DNA of 17,064 nt from Victivallales bacterium (GTDB lineage: Bacteria > Verrucomicrobiota > Lentisphaeria > Oligosphaerales > Oligosphaeraceae), in NCBI GenBank assembly GCA_017431185.1, contig JAFRLP010000104.1, positions 1 through 17,064 on the forward strand. The letters are read 5' to 3'. Position numbers and translations under genes: made by a program. This document shows positions 16,007 through 17,064 of this stretch, piece by piece. The notes under the pieces are model-generated. The model saw only the letters and a list, made by a program, of their open reading frames with translations. It did not search any database and was not told the origin of the DNA. Numbering within the stretch: position 1 is the stretch's first letter; every line of letters starts with the position of its first letter.

Positions 16007-16681
16007 TCACTCCTTTTCTCTTTTGACGAACATCGACAGCAGATACTGCGCATAAACGCGATGCCCGAAATCATTCGGGTGGTTGACCCCGTTTCCGGTC
16101 AGGCTTACGTAGTGGCTGCTGAATAATTCATAAATATTTGATAGAATTGCTTGACAAATATCAATTTTGCCTTGGAAGAGCGGCAGTTTGTCCCCGACGA
16201 AACCTGGCACGGAGCCTGGCCATTTTTCCGTGTGCTCATAGACGACTTCCGTCTGCATCTCGCAGAATCCCGTCAGGCGATGGAACAAGACGCCACGGCT
16301 TCTATCACCCTTCCTGTAGTTGATGGAATGCTCCGCGCCGACCGCAGGAAACAGGGACGCGGCCTCCAGAAAACCGATTCTCGAACCTTGCGGCAGAACA
16401 ATTCGTCTGGTGCCAGGCTCCAGGAGACAATCCTTTCCCGGAACATAGACAATCCCCTTGAATGCGCTTTTCAACTGGATGATTTTGTCTGGCTTGAACA
16501 GGCAGGTTGCACAGGCCAAGTCACCGCCTTCCCTGACGAACAGCAGGGACTCGCCATAGACCGTGTTCCCCTCCCAGAAGGGGATGCCTGCAACCACCTC
16601 CCCTCCACCGGCAAGACAGACGACGCCGGCAAGAATGCAGGCTGCCAGTACCCTTTTTCCTTTTTCCGTCTTCACGTCCAT
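16007..16681 (-). CDS. SGNH/GDSL hydrolase-like protein lacking its central catalytic region
   Basis: From the ATG at 16681 the product is 224 residues; a GTG at 16693 would add four. A hydrophobic leader (RVLAACILAGVVCLAGG) suggests export. Residues 30-170 match the beta-rich N-terminal domain that precedes SGNH hydrolase domains in Lentisphaerae proteins (YGESLLFVREGG, GTRRIVLPQGSRIGF, HSINYRKGDRSRGVLF, EVVYEHTEKWPG). The last 30 residues (VSLTGNGVNHPNDFGHRVYA) carry the block V Asp-x-x-His end of an SGNH hydrolase. The part between, with the GDS nucleophile serine and the Gly and Asn blocks (about 200 residues), is missing; an AT-rich stretch at 16118-16180 marks the join. Probably inactive as a hydrolase: an internal deletion derivative or decaying gene. 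It appears to be the first gene of the minus operon and stops inside the ribosome binding region of the next gene. Confidence 0.6.
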   Translation of the reverse strand: MDVKTEKGKRVLAACILAGVVCLAGGGEVVAGIPFWEGNTVYGESLLFVREGGDLACATCLFKPDKIIQLKSAFKGIVYVPGKDCLLEPGTRRIVLPQGSRIGFLEAASLFPAVGAEHSINYRKGDRSRGVLFHRLTGFCEMQTEVVYEHTEKWPGSVPGFVGDKLPLFQGKIDICQAILSNIYELFSSHYVSLTGNGVNHPNDFGHRVYAQYLLSMFVKREKE

Positions 16682-16735
16682 AAGATTGTCCACAAGCCTT
16701 GTTTTTCACATGGGGCATTTCAGCGTTCACGGCAC

Positions 16736-16766
16736 ATAATATACGACTTTTGGACGGATAAAACTT
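16736..16766 (-). promoter_or_regulatory. Possible promoter of the minus operon
   Basis: TATATT (16743-16738), overlapping TATTAT, is a fair -10 about 55 bases before the start codon at 16681. The -35 region (AAGTTT near 16766-16761) is poor, so an activator or another promoter may be needed. A second possible minus-strand -10, TATAAT at 16994-16989, lies further up. Confidence 0.3.
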
Positions 16767-16779
16767 GGGGAGGAAAACA

Positions 16780-16995
16780 ATGCCGGACATTAGGCCGCAA
16801 AAAATCACTGTAGTCCAAATTTTACCAGTTGCGCAATTGGGAGTTGGCCGCGCGGAGCGCGGCCTGCCATACCAGACTAGCCTAAGGAAAGAGTGCCGCG
16901 TTGGGCACACCGACCTCATAAACTCAGACTTCCTGACTTCGACAGCGACCGCCACTCTCCTGCAATCTGCTGATATAAAAACAATTACATTATAG
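16780..16995 (+). CDS. Possible small protein of 71 residues, unknown
   Basis: GGGGAGG (16767-16773) lies six bases before an ATG that opens a 71-codon frame ending in TAG at 16993-16995, directly before a long hairpin. The product (MPDIRPQKITVVQILPVAQL at the start, TSTATATLLQSADIKTITL at the end) has no recognised domain. Against it: the frame crosses the GC palindrome at 16846-16864, composition is unremarkable, and no clear promoter is seen. Treat as a candidate only. Confidence 0.25.
   Translation: MPDIRPQKITVVQILPVAQLGVGRAERGLPYQTSLRKECRVGHTDLINSDFLTSTATATLLQSADIKTITL
16825..16840. promoter_or_regulatory. Palindrome with CpG centre, possible operator
   Basis: CCAGTTGCGCAATTGG is a 16-base dyad matching at 7 of 8 positions, centred on TTGC-GCAA. 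It lies about 145 bases upstream of the minus-operon start. It is not the same word as the LacI-type sites at 2580-2638, because the half-site spacing differs. Confidence 0.3.
16846..16864. repeat. GC-rich palindromic hairpin (CCGCG...CGCGG core)
   Basis: GGCCGCGC and GCGCGGCC pair perfectly over 8 bp around GGA. It is the third intergenic hairpin of this kind in the window and has no T-run after it. Confidence 0.5.
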
Positions 16996-17037
16996 AAAGG
17001 CTGTGTTTCCCCGTTTTGCCAAGGGGAAAAAGCCTTT
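16996..17037. terminator. Long hairpin, possible terminator or leader structure
   Basis: AAAGGCT (16996-17002) pairs with AGCCTTT (17031-17037) and TTTCCCC (17006-17012) with GGGGAAA (17023-17029), making a 14-bp interrupted stem around GTTTTGCCAA. TTT and then GTGATATTTT follow on the plus strand, a weak U-tract. It could end transcription of the small ORF before it, or be the leader of a gene beyond the window. Confidence 0.4.
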
Positions 17038-17064
17038 GTGATATTTTCGTCCGTCGCGGATGCA

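Noticed and set aside
16521..16955. Minus-strand frame of 144 codons overlapping the SGNH-like gene start
   Set aside because: It overlaps the better supported frame and its sense comes from a repeat-like intergenic stretch; no ribosome site.
1..17064. CRISPR arrays, tRNA or rRNA genes, transposases, phage genes, toxin-antitoxin or defence genes
   Set aside because: No regularly spaced repeats, no cloverleaf or rRNA signature and no such protein motifs were seen on either strand.

Overview
The window reads as a carbohydrate-use region from a Lentisphaerae-type bacterium (Victivallales-like; Planctomycetes or Verrucomicrobia relatives are the alternative). The main clue is two prepilin-like proteins with near-identical class III leaders and a C-terminal H-X9-DG motif, a protein type massively expanded in those phyla. 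Other clues are a run of large, poorly described glycosidase-like proteins and moderately high GC. This assignment is inferred from protein style, with no database search behind it.

Layout. (A) Positions 1-2329, minus strand: a GntR-type regulator, an H-X9-DG pseudopilin and a secreted sugar-binding-like protein that runs off the window. The last reading frame breaks at about position 110, where the sequence switches to an iron-alcohol-dehydrogenase-like reading in another frame. (B) Positions 2330-2662: divergent control region with a promoter and inverted repeat for the GntR gene, and a promoter plus two LacI-type operators for the other side. (C) Positions 2663-8599, plus strand: LacI-family regulator, second H-X9-DG pseudopilin, secreted GH42/GH-A-like glycosidase, PHP-type metallohydrolase. 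(D) Positions 8767-16681, minus strand, converging on C. In order of transcription these are an SGNH-type protein that has lost its catalytic middle, a GH123/DUF6067-like protein cut in two by an in-frame TAG, a 753-residue TIM-barrel/Rossmann-like protein whose coding signal starts upstream of any start codon, and an arabinose/fucose-isomerase-like enzyme. (E) Positions 16694-17064: gene-poor right edge with GC hairpins, a possible 71-residue ORF and a long hairpin.

How it may work (inference). Two sugar-responsive regulators each sit directly in front of a pseudopilin, followed by secreted carbohydrate-active proteins. This is a repeated 'regulator - pseudopilin - polysaccharide protein' module. 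The minus-strand operon D would add extracellular glycan attack (signal-peptide-bearing CBM9-like/GH protein), a probably cytoplasmic glycosidase-like protein and an aldose isomerase feeding the released sugar into central metabolism.

The most striking points are the in-frame amber codon with perfect frame continuity on both sides (13799-13801), the chimeric or frame-shifted junction near position 110, the internally deleted SGNH protein, and the one-base lesion suspected at the start of the 753-residue gene. Together they suggest gene decay in progress or sequence/assembly errors. TAG also ends three other genes here, so a general reassignment of TAG is unlikely.
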